This document shows positions 23,136-31,695 of a stretch of DNA of 43,125 nucleotides, in pieces. Source of the stretch: Gammaproteobacteria bacterium (GTDB lineage: Bacteria > Pseudomonadota > Gammaproteobacteria > Pseudomonadales > Azotimanducaceae). A program made the translations under genes and the position numbers. Location: contig JABHYO010000116.1 in the NCBI GenBank assembly GCA_018656865.1, positions 1 to 43,125 on the forward strand, in the 5' to 3' direction. The notes beneath the pieces are model-generated. The model saw only the letters and a list, made by a program, of their open reading frames with translations. It searched no databases and had not been told where the DNA came from. Numbering within the stretch: position 1 is the stretch's first letter; the number at the start of each line of letters is the position of its first letter.

Positions 23136-24965
23136 ATGAATAGCTCATCCCAGCCACTACGAAACATCGCCATCATCGCGCATGTCGATCACGGTAAGAC
23201 CACATTGATAGATAAGCTGCTTGCGCAGGCAGGTGCGCTGCAACGCGGTGAAGACGAAGGCGAACGCCTGCTCGACTCCAACGATCTTGAACGCGAACGA
23301 GGTATTACGATTCTCGCAAAGAATACCTCACTGACCTGGAATGGGCTCCGCATCAATATCGTCGATACACCGGGTCATGCTGACTTCGGTGGCGAGGTGG
23401 AACGGATATTGTCCATGGTCGATTCTGTGTTGCTGCTTGTCGATGCGGTGGATGGACCCATGCCGCAGACACGATTCGTCACGATGAAGGCATTTGAAAA
23501 TGGTCTGCATCCGATTGTCCTGGTCAACAAGATCGACCGTGAAGGCGCAAGACCTCACTGGGTTGTCGATCAGGTGTTCGATCTCTTCGATCAACTTGGC
23601 GCCACGGAAGAGCAGTTGGACTTCCCGGTGATCTATGGCTCCGCCATTCTCGGCAAAGCCGGTCTTGATCCCGACGAACAGGGAGATGATCTGAGCTGCC
23701 TGCTGGAGGTGATCGCTGAGCATGTACCCGCCCCGGATACAGACATTAACGGTCCACTGCAGATGCAGATCAGCGCTCTTGATTACAGCAGCTATGTTGG
23801 CGTGATTGGGCTTGGCCGAATTACGCGAGGTGAAATTGTTTCAGGCGATCAGGTTACTGTCGTTGACCGTAACGGTGAGCAACGCCGCGGTAAGATACTT
23901 CAGGTTATGGGGTACAACGGTCTGGAACGGAAACCGGTCGATCGCGCCTTTGCCGGTGATATCGTCTGTATCAGTGGACTCGAGAACCTGCAGATATCTG
24001 ACACGATATGCGCGATCGAGTGCCCGGAAGCATTGCCGCCGCTTGAGGTAGATGAACCGACGATTTCCATGACTTTTCAGGTAAATACTTCACCCTTCGC
24101 TGGCAGGGAAGGAAAGTTCGTAACCAGCAGGCATCTGAGAGAGCGCCTTGATCGTGAGCTGCAATACAACGTCGCGCTTCGGGTCGAAGCCACAGAACAT
24201 GCGGATCGATTCAAGGTATCCGGACGGGGCGAACTGCATTTGGCTGTGCTGATCGAGACTATGCGCAGAGAAGGCTATGAACTGGCGGTGGGACGACCTG
24301 AGGTCATTTTTCACGAAACAGCCACTGGCATGGAGGAGCCCTTTGAAACACTGATGCTCGATGTCGAAGCGGAACATCAGGGTTCGATCATGGAAGAGCT
24401 TGGCGGGCGCAAGGCAACTATCGTTAACATGCAGCCCGATACCGTCGGTAGGGTTCGTTTGGAGTTCATTATCGCGACTCGGGCGCTACTGGGATTCAGG
24501 TCGGAATTCCTGACCCTGACTTCAGGTACGGGGATAATGAATAGTGTTTTTTCCCATTACGGTCCGGTTGTCAGTGAGGAATATGGTCGGAGAAATAACG
24601 GTGTGCTGATTTCGATGGCCAAAGGTAAAAGTGTTGGTTTTGCATTAAACAATCTTCAGGCGCGTGGGAGGCTATTTGTCGGTCCGAACGAAGAAATATA
24701 CGAGGGCATGGTCGTCGGGCTGCATGCCAGAGGAAACGATCTGACGGTAAACCCGCTAAAAGAGAAACAACTGACGAATGTCAGGGCAGCGGGAACCGAC
24801 GAAAATATAATGTTAACAGTGCCTGTGAAACACACGCTTGAGGCCGCTATTGAGTTTATCGATGAGGATGAACTGGTGGAGATAACACCTGAAAATATCA
24901 GGATTAGGAAGAAGTTGCTGACCGAGAACGAAAGAAAACGGGCGTCGCGAGTTCGAGTAGCCTGA
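23136..24965 (+). CDS. typA: Ribosome-associated GTPase TypA/BipA
   Basis: The 609-aa translational GTPase has the G1 motif AHVDHGKT (15-22), G2 RGITI, G3 [11 protein letters not shown] and G4 NKID motifs, followed by the EF-G-like domains and a C-terminal TypA domain. It binds ribosomes and affects stress and cold responses and ribosome assembly. Length matches E. coli BipA (607 aa). The ATG has no strong Shine-Dalgarno. Its promoter carries TATAAT within the palindrome at 23077-23102. It is divergent from the PP-loop gene, as typA and thiI are neighbours in Pseudomonas. Confidence 0.98.
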   Translation: MNSSSQPLRNIAIIAHVDHGKTTLIDKLLAQAGALQRGEDEGERLLDSNDLERERGITILAKNTSLTWNGLRINIVDTPGHADFGGEVERILSMVDSVLLLVDAVDGPMPQTRFVTMKAFENGLHPIVLVNKIDREGARPHWVVDQVFDLFDQLGATEEQLDFPVIYGSAILGKAGLDPDEQGDDLSCLLEVIAEHVPAPDTDINGPLQMQISALDYSSYVGVIGLGRITRGEIVSGDQVTVVDRNGEQRRGKILQVMGYNGLERKPVDRAFAGDIVCISGLENLQISDTICAIECPEALPPLEVDEPTISMTFQVNTSPFAGREGKFVTSRHLRERLDRELQYNVALRVEATEHADRFKVSGRGELHLAVLIETMRREGYELAVGRPEVIFHETATGMEEPFETLMLDVEAEHQGSIMEELGGRKATIVNMQPDTVGRVRLEFIIATRALLGFRSEFLTLTSGTGIMNSVFSHYGPVVSEEYGRRNNGVLISMAKGKSVGFALNNLQARGRLFVGPNEEIYEGMVVGLHARGNDLTVNPLKEKQLTNVRAAGTDENIMLTVPVKHTLEAAIEFIDEDELVEITPENIRIRKKLLTENERKRASRVRVA

Positions 24966-24977
24966 TAGTGGTTTTGA

Positions 24978-25007
24978 GCGAAGCCGACTGCGGCCCGGCC
25001 GAAAACA
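24978..25007 (+). repeat. Dispersed repeat B, copy 1
   Basis: These 30 bases match 26665-26694 at 25 of 30 positions in the same orientation (both begin GCGAAGC and contain GCGGCCCGG). Each copy follows a gene end, typA here and dtd there, so it is a small intergenic repeat family. Confidence 0.7.
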
Positions 25008-25094
25008 TTGGGCGACTCTTCACTGTCATTGGGCAGGTAAGATCACGAAAAATCTGAACTTACGTGAAAGTTAGAAAGATAAGGATCGAAAGTT

Positions 25095-26075
25095 ATGCTG
25101 CCGCTGTACCCTGAAATCAAACCTTATGCCAGACATCATCTCAAAGTTGATGATGTGCATGAACTATATCTGGATGAAAGTGGTACACCGGATGGGATAC
25201 CCGTGATCTTTGTGCACGGCGGACCCGGTTCAGGCTGCGAATTCAACAGCCGATGTTTTTTTAATCCTGAGAAGTACCGGATTGTGCTTTTCGATCAGCG
25301 GGGAGCCGGCAGGTCAAAGCCACACACGGAACTTGCCAACAATACGACGGCTGACCTCATCGCAGACATGGAGAAGATTCGGGAGTTTCTCAAGATTGAT
25401 CAGTGGCTTGTTTTCGGCGGGGGCTGGGGCGCGACGCTTGGGCTGGCCTATGCAGAAGCTCACTCATCGAAAGTGCTCGGACTGATTCTGCGTGGTCTCT
25501 TTCTCGGCAGACAGTCAGACATAGACTGGTTGTATGAGGATGGCGCCAGTCGGTTCTATCCTGATCATTGGGAAGATTTTATCGCGCCGGTGGAAAAGTT
25601 CAGGGCGGCCAAAGGTAAGGATCTGCCTTGTTGCGATGCCTACTACGAAATGATGATGCAGGACAATGAGCTGGCTCGAATGGCTGCTGCCAAGGCGTGG
25701 TCAACCTGGGAGGCGCACGCGTCGACGCTGCATCCGAATCATCGTCTGATCAAGCATTTTTCGGATGGTGGAAGAGCGCATGCGCGCTGTCTCATTGCTA
25801 ATCACTACTTCAGGAACGAATGCTTTCTGGAACCGGATCAACTGCTTGCCAATGCCGGTGTGCTGGGTGATATCCCAGGCATATTGGTGCATGGCAGATT
25901 TGATTGTATAGCCCCAATGGATAACTCCCATATGCTAAGGCGGGTCTGGACCAATGCGCAGTTGTTTATCGTCAGAGAGGCCGGCCACACGGCGACGGAA
26001 CCTGCCATGATTGATGCGTTGATTCGGGCGACACGGGATATGGCGCTGAGGTTTGAAGCGGATTTTGATGTATAA
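25095..26075 (+). CDS. pip: Prolyl iminopeptidase homologue lacking the catalytic serine
   Basis: This 326-aa alpha/beta hydrolase aligns along its length with proline iminopeptidases (N-terminal LYPEIKPYARHHL, oxyanion HGGPGSGC at 41-48, DQRGAGRS at 67-74). The nucleophile motif GGSWGS reads GGGWGA at 108-113: codon 25422-25424 is GGC (Gly110) instead of Ser, and the next Ser is Ala. The acid D270 (GRFD) and H298 (EAGHT) remain. Unless another residue acts as nucleophile, it should be inactive as a peptidase. AAGGA lies 9 nt before the ATG. It sits before dtd, as in Pseudomonas, so it is the positional orthologue. Confidence 0.93.
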   Translation: MLPLYPEIKPYARHHLKVDDVHELYLDESGTPDGIPVIFVHGGPGSGCEFNSRCFFNPEKYRIVLFDQRGAGRSKPHTELANNTTADLIADMEKIREFLKIDQWLVFGGGWGATLGLAYAEAHSSKVLGLILRGLFLGRQSDIDWLYEDGASRFYPDHWEDFIAPVEKFRAAKGKDLPCCDAYYEMMMQDNELARMAAAKAWSTWEAHASTLHPNHRLIKHFSDGGRAHARCLIANHYFRNECFLEPDQLLANAGVLGDIPGILVHGRFDCIAPMDNSHMLRRVWTNAQLFIVREAGHTATEPAMIDALIRATRDMALRFEADFDV

Positions 26076-26200
26076 GTTATCTGTAGGCTACTACGTAGCC
26101 GAAGATAACAGCCGAAAGCCACTGGAGTTATACGAAGTGGCGAAAGGCAAGCATCTGCAGGCTGCGGCGGTCAGATGTATCGGGTAGCCGAAGATCGGCT
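26076..26200 (+). other. Intergenic hairpin cluster between pip and dtd
   Basis: Four inverted repeats follow the pip stop: GTTATC-tgta-GGCTAC/GTAGCC-gaa-GATAAC (26076-26109), GCCACT/AGTGGC (26118-26141), CATCTG/CAGATG (26152-26177) and AGCCGA/TCGGCT (26186-26200). GTAGCCGAAGAT occurs twice (26095 and 26185) and GCAGGCTGCG twice. No coding signal is evident and no U-tract makes it a terminator. It may be a structured leader of dtd or a decayed repeat. Confidence 0.5.
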
Positions 26201-26221
26201 TGCAGGCTGCGCGGATAGTTC

Positions 26222-26656
26222 GTGCTCGGCCTGATCCAGAGAGTCTGCGATGCAGGCGTTGCCGTAGACGGTGAAGTTGTTGGCGAAATCGGTTCGGGAC
26301 TGTTGTTGTTACTTGGCGTTGAGAAAGCGGATACCAGCGTCCAGGTGGGCAGGCTACTGTCAAAGATTCTGAACTACCGTGTCTTTGGTGACGATAAGGG
26401 GCATATGAACCTGTCATTGTTGGATACAGGCGGTGAATTGCTGATTGTCTCGCAGTTCACTCTGGCAGCTGATACCAATAAGGGGCTCCGACCTTCCTTC
26501 TCTTCGGCGGCGCCGCCTGATCTGGCGGAATCACTCTACGATGAGTTTGTCGAAAATGCTCGTGATTCTCTGAATGTGCAGACAGGCCGGTTTGGTGCAG
26601 ACATGAAAGTGTCGCTGACAAACGATGGACCCGTGACCTTTCTCTTGTCATCCTAG
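26222..26656 (+). CDS. dtd: D-aminoacyl-tRNA deacylase
   Basis: This 144-aa enzyme hydrolyses D-aminoacyl-tRNAs such as D-Tyr-tRNA. The two signature motifs are present: SQFTL (77-81) with [11 protein letters not shown], and N-D-G-P-V (134-138), which forms the cross-subunit Gly-cisPro site (GP at 136-137). Length is typical (145 aa). The start is GTG at 26222 with no obvious Shine-Dalgarno but family-like N-terminus LGLIQRV. It is preceded by the hairpin cluster and followed by a dispersed repeat. Confidence 0.96.
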   Translation: MLGLIQRVCDAGVAVDGEVVGEIGSGLLLLLGVEKADTSVQVGRLLSKILNYRVFGDDKGHMNLSLLDTGGELLIVSQFTLAADTNKGLRPSFSSAAPPDLAESLYDEFVENARDSLNVQTGRFGADMKVSLTNDGPVTFLLSS

Positions 26657-26664
26657 CGGCTTCG

Positions 26665-26694
26665 GCGAAGCTGAACGCGGCCCGGTCGAGAACA
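26665..26694 (+). repeat. Dispersed repeat B, copy 2
   Basis: 25 of 30 bases match 24978-25007. It lies between dtd and the convergent tatC gene and is preceded by the small hairpin GCTTCGGCGAAGC (26659-26671). Confidence 0.7.
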
Positions 26695-26712
26695 GTCGCG
26701 TGAGCGATAGGC

Positions 26713-27501
26713 TCAAGTGGTGGAGGTGTCTTCTTCTTCCCCTTCTTCCCCTTCTTCCCCTTCTTCACGCTTGTCCAGCTTGAAAAGCTTCGCAAAAATA
26801 ATCCCGGCCTCAAATAGAATCCACATAGGGAAAGCCAACAGGATCTGTGAAATGACATCAGGCGGTGTCAGCAGCATACCGACAACGAAGCAGCCGACAA
26901 TCACATAGGGTCGTTTGCCAGCCATGGAAGTCGTTGTCGTGGCCCCAGTCCAGATGAGCAGGACGGTGGCAATCGGGATTTCAAATGCCAGCCCAAAGGC
27001 AAAAAAGAGCTTCAATACAAAATCGAGATATCGGTTGATATCCGTCATGACGGTGACACCATCCGGTGCAACCGAGGTGAAGAAGCCAAACACCAGCGGA
27101 AAGACGACATAAAAAGCGAAGGCGATACCGGAGTAGAAAAGGGCGATGCTGGAAATGAGAAGCGGTGCTGCGACCCGTTTCTCGCTCGCATATAGTCCGG
27201 GAGCGATAAAGCTCCAGATCTGGTGGAGGAGGTAGGGCATGGCGGCGAAGATAGACAAGACCAGGGTCAGCTTGAAAGGTGTCAAAAAAGGTGACGCCAC
27301 TTCGGTTGCAATCATCGTGGTGCCTTCCGGCAGGAAAACACGCAGCGGTTCTGAAATGTAGGCGTAGATGTCGTTGGCAAAGTAAAACAGGGGGAGGAAG
27401 ATCAGCATGACGGCGATGATGGCATGCAGGAGTCGGGTCCTGAGTTCAATCAGGTGTTCAACCAGGGGTTGTCCCTGATCCTGATCGGCTGATGTCGTCA
27501 T
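26713..27501 (-). CDS. tatC: Twin-arginine translocase subunit TatC
   Basis: This 262-aa protein is the six-helix TatC receptor that binds twin-arginine signal peptides. The N-terminal HLIELRTRLLHAI motif, the SFIAPGLYASEKR loop and the later conserved GIAFAFYVVFP and TPPDVISQ segments fit the family. The C-terminal tail is unusual, a run of E-E-G repeats (EEGEEGEEGEEED) after the last helix, encoded by a 9-bp microsatellite at 26729-26766. The tail is cytoplasmic and acidic. It overlaps tatB by 4 nt (27498-27501). Confidence 0.97.
   Translation of the reverse strand: MTTSADQDQGQPLVEHLIELRTRLLHAIIAVMLIFLPLFYFANDIYAYISEPLRVFLPEGTTMIATEVASPFLTPFKLTLVLSIFAAMPYLLHQIWSFIAPGLYASEKRVAAPLLISSIALFYSGIAFAFYVVFPLVFGFFTSVAPDGVTVMTDINRYLDFVLKLFFAFGLAFEIPIATVLLIWTGATTTTSMAGKRPYVIVGCFVVGMLLTPPDVISQILLAFPMWILFEAGIIFAKLFKLDKREEGEEGEEGEEEDTSTT
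26729..26766 (-). repeat. 9-bp microsatellite in tatC
   Basis: CTTCTTCCC is repeated about four times on the plus strand, encoding the E-E-G tail repeat of TatC on the minus strand. Being a multiple of three, length changes would keep the frame. Confidence 0.85.
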
Positions 27502-27836
27502 GATTTGCCGTTTGTCGCGGTTTTTGCATCAACGGCTATCTGGCTGGCTTTTGCCTCCGCTGAGCGTATCGTATCGTTCACTTCGGTTTGTACATCCTGG
27601 AGCGTGTGCTTGGCGTCTTCCAGTTCCTTCAGAATACCTTCGTTGTGAAGCTGAGTTCTGATTTCGTCGGCTCCGATCTCATTCTCAATTTCTTGTCGGA
27701 TATTGGAGAAGCTACGTTGGATGCGCCCAATCCAGAGAGAGATGGTTCGAATAGTTTCCGGCAGTTTTTCCGGCCCGATAACGAGTAGCGTCACGACGCT
27801 GATCATCATCAGTTCCGGAAAGCCGATGTCAAACAT
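27498..27836 (-). CDS. tatB: Sec-independent translocase subunit TatB
   Basis: This 112-aa protein has the TatA/B hairpin: MFDIGFPELMMI, transmembrane helix (~6-20), the FxxxG-P hinge (VIGPEKLPETIR) and an amphipathic helix, followed by a long charged helix. The E8 and GPEKLP pattern marks TatB, not TatA. It forms the receptor with TatC. It overlaps tatC by 4 nt (ATGA) and follows tatA by 23 nt. Confidence 0.96.
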   Translation of the reverse strand: MFDIGFPELMMISVVTLLVIGPEKLPETIRTISLWIGRIQRSFSNIRQEIENEIGADEIRTQLHNEGILKELEDAKHTLQDVQTEVNDTIRSAEAKASQIAVDAKTATNGKS

Positions 27837-27859
27837 AGATATTCTCTATCAGAGTCTCA

Positions 27860-28066
27860 CTATGTTCCCGCGGATTCTGACTCTTTTTTCTCAGGCTCGA
27901 CTTCCTCGGCTTCAGCAGCTTCGGCAGATTTCTCATCGGTAACTGCATTTCGAAATCCTTTGATTGCGCCGCCAAGGTCGCTGCCCAGTGACTTCAGCTT
28001 AGTGGTCCCGAATAGCAGGATCACGATGACCAGGATGATCACAAGTTCTGTTATACCAAAGGACAT
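27860..28066 (-). CDS. tatA: Sec-independent translocase subunit TatA
   Basis: This 68-aa protein is the pore-forming TatA: one transmembrane helix (~6-20), an [14 protein letters not shown] hinge and amphipathic helix, then an acidic, lysine- and glutamate-rich tail. AGGGAGGATAACC before the ATG is a strong Shine-Dalgarno, consistent with the high TatA:TatB:TatC stoichiometry. It begins 32 nt after hisE and starts the tat part of the hisI-hisE-tatABC operon. Confidence 0.96.
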   Translation of the reverse strand: MSFGITELVIILVIVILLFGTTKLKSLGSDLGGAIKGFRNAVTDEKSAEAAEAEEVEPEKKESESAGT

Positions 28067-28098
28067 GGTTATCCTCCCTATTTCAAATTCATGCCAGC

Positions 28099-28416
28099 TT
28101 ATTTCGTTCTGGCCGCTTTCTCAGTCAGGCCGGATGTTCCCAGCCTGCGTTCGAGTTCTTCAAGTACATCCAGCGGGGATGCATTGAGGTGTCCGAGCAT
28201 CACCATGGTGTGAAACCAGAGGTCAGCCGTTTCTTGAACAAGTTCAGCCAAATCCCCTGAAGTGGCGGCATCCTTGGCGGCAATTATGGTTTCTGTAGTC
28301 TCTTCGCCAACTTTCTCCAGAATCTTATTCAAACCTGCTGCGTGCAGGCTGGCCACATAGGAGCTGGAAGGGTCGCCATCTCGCCTTTCTTCCAGGAGTC
28401 GACACAGTTTGTCCAT
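28099..28416 (-). CDS. hisE: Phosphoribosyl-ATP pyrophosphatase
   Basis: This 105-aa alpha-helical enzyme removes pyrophosphate from phosphoribosyl-ATP, step two of histidine synthesis. The pattern [31 protein letters not shown]-x-x-E is typical. ATG 28416 is chosen because it gives the Pseudomonas-like start MDKL; GTG 28428 and further upstream codons are alternatives. GGTGA, overlapping the end of hisI, serves as Shine-Dalgarno 8 nt away. hisI and hisE are separate genes, as in Pseudomonas. Confidence 0.94.
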   Translation of the reverse strand: MDKLCRLLEERRDGDPSSSYVASLHAAGLNKILEKVGEETTETIIAAKDAATSGDLAELVQETADLWFHTMVMLGHLNASPLDVLEELERRLGTSGLTEKAARTK

Positions 28417-28420
28417 GATG

Positions 28421-28825
28421 TCATTCACCGGGATAGATCTCCCTGGGATCCTTGAGGACAGGTTCTGAGTCCTGCCAGCCATCTTCCGTTAACTTTCTGA
28501 AAAAACACGAGTTTCTACCCGTGTGGCAGGCGATTTCACCTACTTGTTCCACTCTTAATATTAGCACATCGCCGTCACAGTCGAGTTGAACCTCCCTGAC
28601 CAGCTGTTCGTGGCCTGAAGATTCGCCCTTGTGCCACCGTTTCTGTCTCGATCGTGACCAATACACGGCTCTACCCGTGCGGACTGTTTCTTCGAGGGAT
28701 TCGCGGCTCATCCACGCCTGCATCAGTATGCGATTGTTATCATCGTCCTGTGCGATGACCGGAATCAATCCATCGCTGTTGAAGCGAACTTCACTTAGCC
28801 AGTCTGAGTTGATGTCCATTGCCAT
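28421..28825 (-). CDS. hisI: Phosphoribosyl-AMP cyclohydrolase
   Basis: The 134-aa enzyme opens the purine ring of PR-AMP, step three of histidine synthesis. Motifs WMSRES-x-x-[23 protein letters not shown] and the cysteine-containing DCDGD and [11 protein letters not shown] metal site are intact. ATGs at 28825 and 28819 are both possible; no strong Shine-Dalgarno is seen. It is monofunctional, with hisE following 4 nt later. Confidence 0.97.
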   Translation of the reverse strand: MAMDINSDWLSEVRFNSDGLIPVIAQDDDNNRILMQAWMSRESLEETVRTGRAVYWSRSRQKRWHKGESSGHEQLVREVQLDCDGDVLILRVEQVGEIACHTGRNSCFFRKLTEDGWQDSEPVLKDPREIYPGE

Positions 28826-28858
28826 TGGTGTGCAAAAAAGGGCGGCGAGAATAGCACG

Positions 28859-30505
28859 TCAGGAATGAATATACATCCAGTAGATACCAAGCGTGCCGAG
28901 CACAGAGCCAGGGATGACGGGGTCTACCGCAGTTAGATAGCCGGTGGCAGGAAGCAGCATCGATAGAATTGCGCCAATCAGTGCCAGGCCGCCGAGCCGC
29001 TGGGATCGTGATTTTCTATTCTGAGTCTCCAGCGCCAGCTGGACATCGCCGAGCATCCTCACCTGGGAGCGACTGGTTTCGGCCATCTCGTTGACATCAA
29101 TCATGGTGTTGTAGACGAGGTCTGGCAGCTCTGGCAACTGTTCCAGCCATCTGGGCGCGCTATCAACAATACGCCTGATCAGGGCACCGATACCCAGGCG
29201 GTCTTTCATCCATTTTTCCATAATTGGCGCCGCGGTTTCCCAGAGGTCCAGGTCAGGATAGATCTGGCGGCCCATACCCTCGATGTTGATCAGCGTTTTC
29301 TGCAGAAGTACCAGTTGTGGTTGAATTTCCATGTCGAACTGACGTGCCGTCTGGAACAGTTCCAACAGCACTTTGCCGAACGAGATTTCTTTGATTGGTT
29401 TTTGAAAATATGGGTCGCAGACTTTTCTGATGACCGAGGCGAACTCATCCTCATCTGTGCCGGGGGGTACCCAACCGCTTCTGAGATGAAGGCGGGCAAC
29501 TTCGTTATAGTCACGATTGAAGAAAGCCATCAGGTTTCTTGCAAGGTAGTTTTTGTCGTTTTCTGTTAACGATCCAATTATGGCGCAGTCTAAAGCAATA
29601 TAGGTTGGGTTGTCGGGATCGCGAATATCGACAAAGACATTGCCAGGGTGCATGTCTGCATGGAAAAAGTTTTGTTCGAATACCTGCGCAAAGAATATCT
29701 CGACCCCCAGATGAGCAAGTTTTTTTAAGTTCACTTTTTCGCGGGTCAAAGTTTCGATGTCGGTGGCGGTGACTCCGTAGATCCTTTCCATGACCATGAC
29801 GTTGTCGCTACTGTATGCATCGTAAATTCTTGGCACGTAGAGTTTGCCGCTCAGCTGCCAATTTTGACGCAGCTTTTTGGTGTTGGCCGCTTCCTGACGG
29901 AGATCCAGTTCGCCGAGTATGGTGGTTTCGTAGTCACGGACGATCTCGACGGGGTGTAATCTGCTGGCGTCGGACCAAAGGCGTTCTAACAGCCTGGCCG
30001 CGAAATACATGACCTGGATGTCGCGTTTGATAGCTGTCTCGACACCTGGCCTGATCACCTTGATGACGACTTGCCGCGTACCTCCATCGGCCTCAATAGT
30101 GGCCGTATGAACCTGAGCGAGAGAAGCCGATGCCAGCGGTTTAGGGTCGAAATCGGCAAAATATTGCTCGAGCGGACTACCCAGGTTCTGTTCGATAATG
30201 GCTCTTGCGGTGTCTGAATCGAAAGGCGGTACCTGATCCTGGAGTTTTTGCAGTTCCCGGGACATAGGTTCTTCGAAAAGGTCGCGTCGGGTGGAGAGAA
30301 TCTGACCGAACTTGATGAAAATGGGCCCCAACTCCTCGAGCGCCAGCCGTGCTGATTCAGCACCATCTCTCGCCGGTGGCGGGATCAGCTTCAGCAATAG
30401 TCGCAGGGGCAGTGTCGCCAGGGTTTTTGCTTGATCCGGCAGATTCCGATCCAGTCGGTGGCGGGCAAGGATGAAAAAAATGCGGAGAAGGCGAAGGAAG
30501 ATCAT
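28859..30505 (-). CDS. ubiB: Ubiquinone biosynthesis accessory protein UbiB
   Basis: This 548-aa atypical kinase of the ADCK/COQ8 family is needed for ubiquinone synthesis. It has the K-x-G-Q motif (KFGQ at 65-68), the ATP-binding ALASASLAQVH and VIKVIRPG region, the metal-binding HADMHPGN motif and two C-terminal transmembrane helices (~504-545). It starts within the ubiE stop (ATGA, 4 nt). UbiJ, the SCP2 protein usually encoded between ubiE and ubiB, is absent. Confidence 0.97.
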   Translation of the reverse strand: MIFLRLLRIFFILARHRLDRNLPDQAKTLATLPLRLLLKLIPPPARDGAESARLALEELGPIFIKFGQILSTRRDLFEEPMSRELQKLQDQVPPFDSDTARAIIEQNLGSPLEQYFADFDPKPLASASLAQVHTATIEADGGTRQVVIKVIRPGVETAIKRDIQVMYFAARLLERLWSDASRLHPVEIVRDYETTILGELDLRQEAANTKKLRQNWQLSGKLYVPRIYDAYSSDNVMVMERIYGVTATDIETLTREKVNLKKLAHLGVEIFFAQVFEQNFFHADMHPGNVFVDIRDPDNPTYIALDCAIIGSLTENDKNYLARNLMAFFNRDYNEVARLHLRSGWVPPGTDEDEFASVIRKVCDPYFQKPIKEISFGKVLLELFQTARQFDMEIQPQLVLLQKTLINIEGMGRQIYPDLDLWETAAPIMEKWMKDRLGIGALIRRIVDSAPRWLEQLPELPDLVYNTMIDVNEMAETSRSQVRMLGDVQLALETQNRKSRSQRLGGLALIGAILSMLLPATGYLTAVDPVIPGSVLGTLGIYWMYIHS

Positions 30506-31266
30506 TCCTCCTGCCTCGGTTTAACGCCTTCATGAATGGCAACGACGCCATTCAACAAATTCTGGTACCGCACTCGGGAAAAACCGGCATCGACGATCAT
30601 GTCGCGCAGGGTATCCTGATCCGGATGCATCTGGATGGACTCTACAAGGTATTGGTAGCTTTCTTCATCGCCGGTCACTGCCTTGCCGACCTTTGGCCAG
30701 AATTTGGAAAACTTTTCGTAGGCGCCCTTCAGAATGTTATTGGTGGGGTGCGAAAATTCCAGGACCACCAGTTTGCCGCCTGGACGCAGGCACCTGTACA
30801 TGGATTTCAAGGCGCTCTCTTTCGATGTGAAGTTTCTGAGACCAAAGCCAATGATGACAGCGTTGAAGCTGTTGGATGGGAACGGCAGGGACTCGCCATC
30901 GGCCTGTACGAAGGAGACGTTACTGACAATGCCCCGGTTCAGCAGGCGGTTTCTGCCTTCGGTCAGCATGCTACCGTTGATGTCGCATAGGCAGACCTGG
31001 CCTGATTCTCCGACATACTCTGCGAGAATGGTTGTCAGATCGCCGGTGCCACCGGCAAGATCTAAAACAAGATGGCCTTCTCTCGCTTTCGTTGCATTGA
31101 CTGCCAGTTGTTTCATGACACGGTGAGTGCCCAAAGACATCAGGTCGTTCATGATGTCGTAGCGACCGGCGACGGAGTGAAATACGTCTGCAACCCTGGA
31201 AGTCTTTTCAGACAGGGGAACCTGGGTGAAACCGAAATGTGTCAGATCTTCTTTGTCGTTGCCCAT
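30502..31266 (-). CDS. ubiE: Ubiquinone/menaquinone C-methyltransferase
   Basis: This 254-aa AdoMet-dependent enzyme methylates the benzoquinol ring in ubiquinone (and menaquinone) synthesis. Motifs VFHSVAGRYDIMNDLMSLG, LDLAGGTGDLT (AdoMet motif I), the CDINGSML and GFGLRNF segments and KLVVLEFSHP are intact. ATG 31266 gives the family length; a TTG 60 nt upstream, overlapping DUF971, is unlikely. It overlaps ubiB by 4 nt. Confidence 0.97.
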   Translation of the reverse strand: MGNDKEDLTHFGFTQVPLSEKTSRVADVFHSVAGRYDIMNDLMSLGTHRVMKQLAVNATKAREGHLVLDLAGGTGDLTTILAEYVGESGQVCLCDINGSMLTEGRNRLLNRGIVSNVSFVQADGESLPFPSNSFNAVIIGFGLRNFTSKESALKSMYRCLRPGGKLVVLEFSHPTNNILKGAYEKFSKFWPKVGKAVTGDEESYQYLVESIQMHPDQDTLRDMIVDAGFSRVRYQNLLNGVVAIHEGVKPRQEE

Positions 31267-31315
31267 CGCGCGCGCAGCGGAAGTTGCGGGGGCGGTATTG
31301 TAAACCAGTGCTGAT

Positions 31316-31687
31316 TCAGTGCCCAAGCGCTATAAACAGGGGATCTCGAGATTTTCCGGCTTTTTCCAGTTCTGAGAGGTAGCTTGCCCAGTTATGAGCC
31401 TGGTTTTGGCCCAGATCGTACAGATAGTCCCAGCTGTAGATGCCGGAGTCGTGACCGTCGGAAAAAACAATCTGAAGAGCATAGTATCCAACGGGTTCAA
31501 TGTTGAGGAACTGTACCTCGCGTTTGCCGTGCTGAAGAACAGCCTGATCCGGGCCATGGCCCCGAACCTCGGCCGAAGGTGACGAAACCCGCAGATATTC
31601 GGCTGTGAGTGTATGGGTTACACCATCTGGATACCTCAGCTCAAGTGTCGCAGATTTCTTGTGGACATTAATTTCTTCTGGTTTCAC
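31316..31687 (-). CDS. DUF971 domain protein
   Basis: This 123-aa protein has the DUF971 pattern L-x-Y-P-D-G, EYLRVSSPSAEVRGHG, VGYYALQIVFSDGHDSGIYSWDYL. This fold is also the N-terminal domain of gamma-butyrobetaine hydroxylases; alone it is a small iron-sulfur-linked or unknown protein. GTG 31687 follows AGGAG by 6 nt. It lies 8 nt after hslU and 49 nt before the ubiE ATG, the usual order hslU-DUF971-ubiE. Confidence 0.93.
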   Translation of the reverse strand: MKPEEINVHKKSATLELRYPDGVTHTLTAEYLRVSSPSAEVRGHGPDQAVLQHGKREVQFLNIEPVGYYALQIVFSDGHDSGIYSWDYLYDLGQNQAHNWASYLSELEKAGKSRDPLFIALGH

Positions 31688-31695
31688 GGTCGCTC

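Noticed and set aside
26091-26417. 108-aa minus-strand ORF over the pip-dtd gap
   Set aside because: It crosses the hairpin cluster and is antisense to dtd; its composition (R/H/P/S) is not protein-like.
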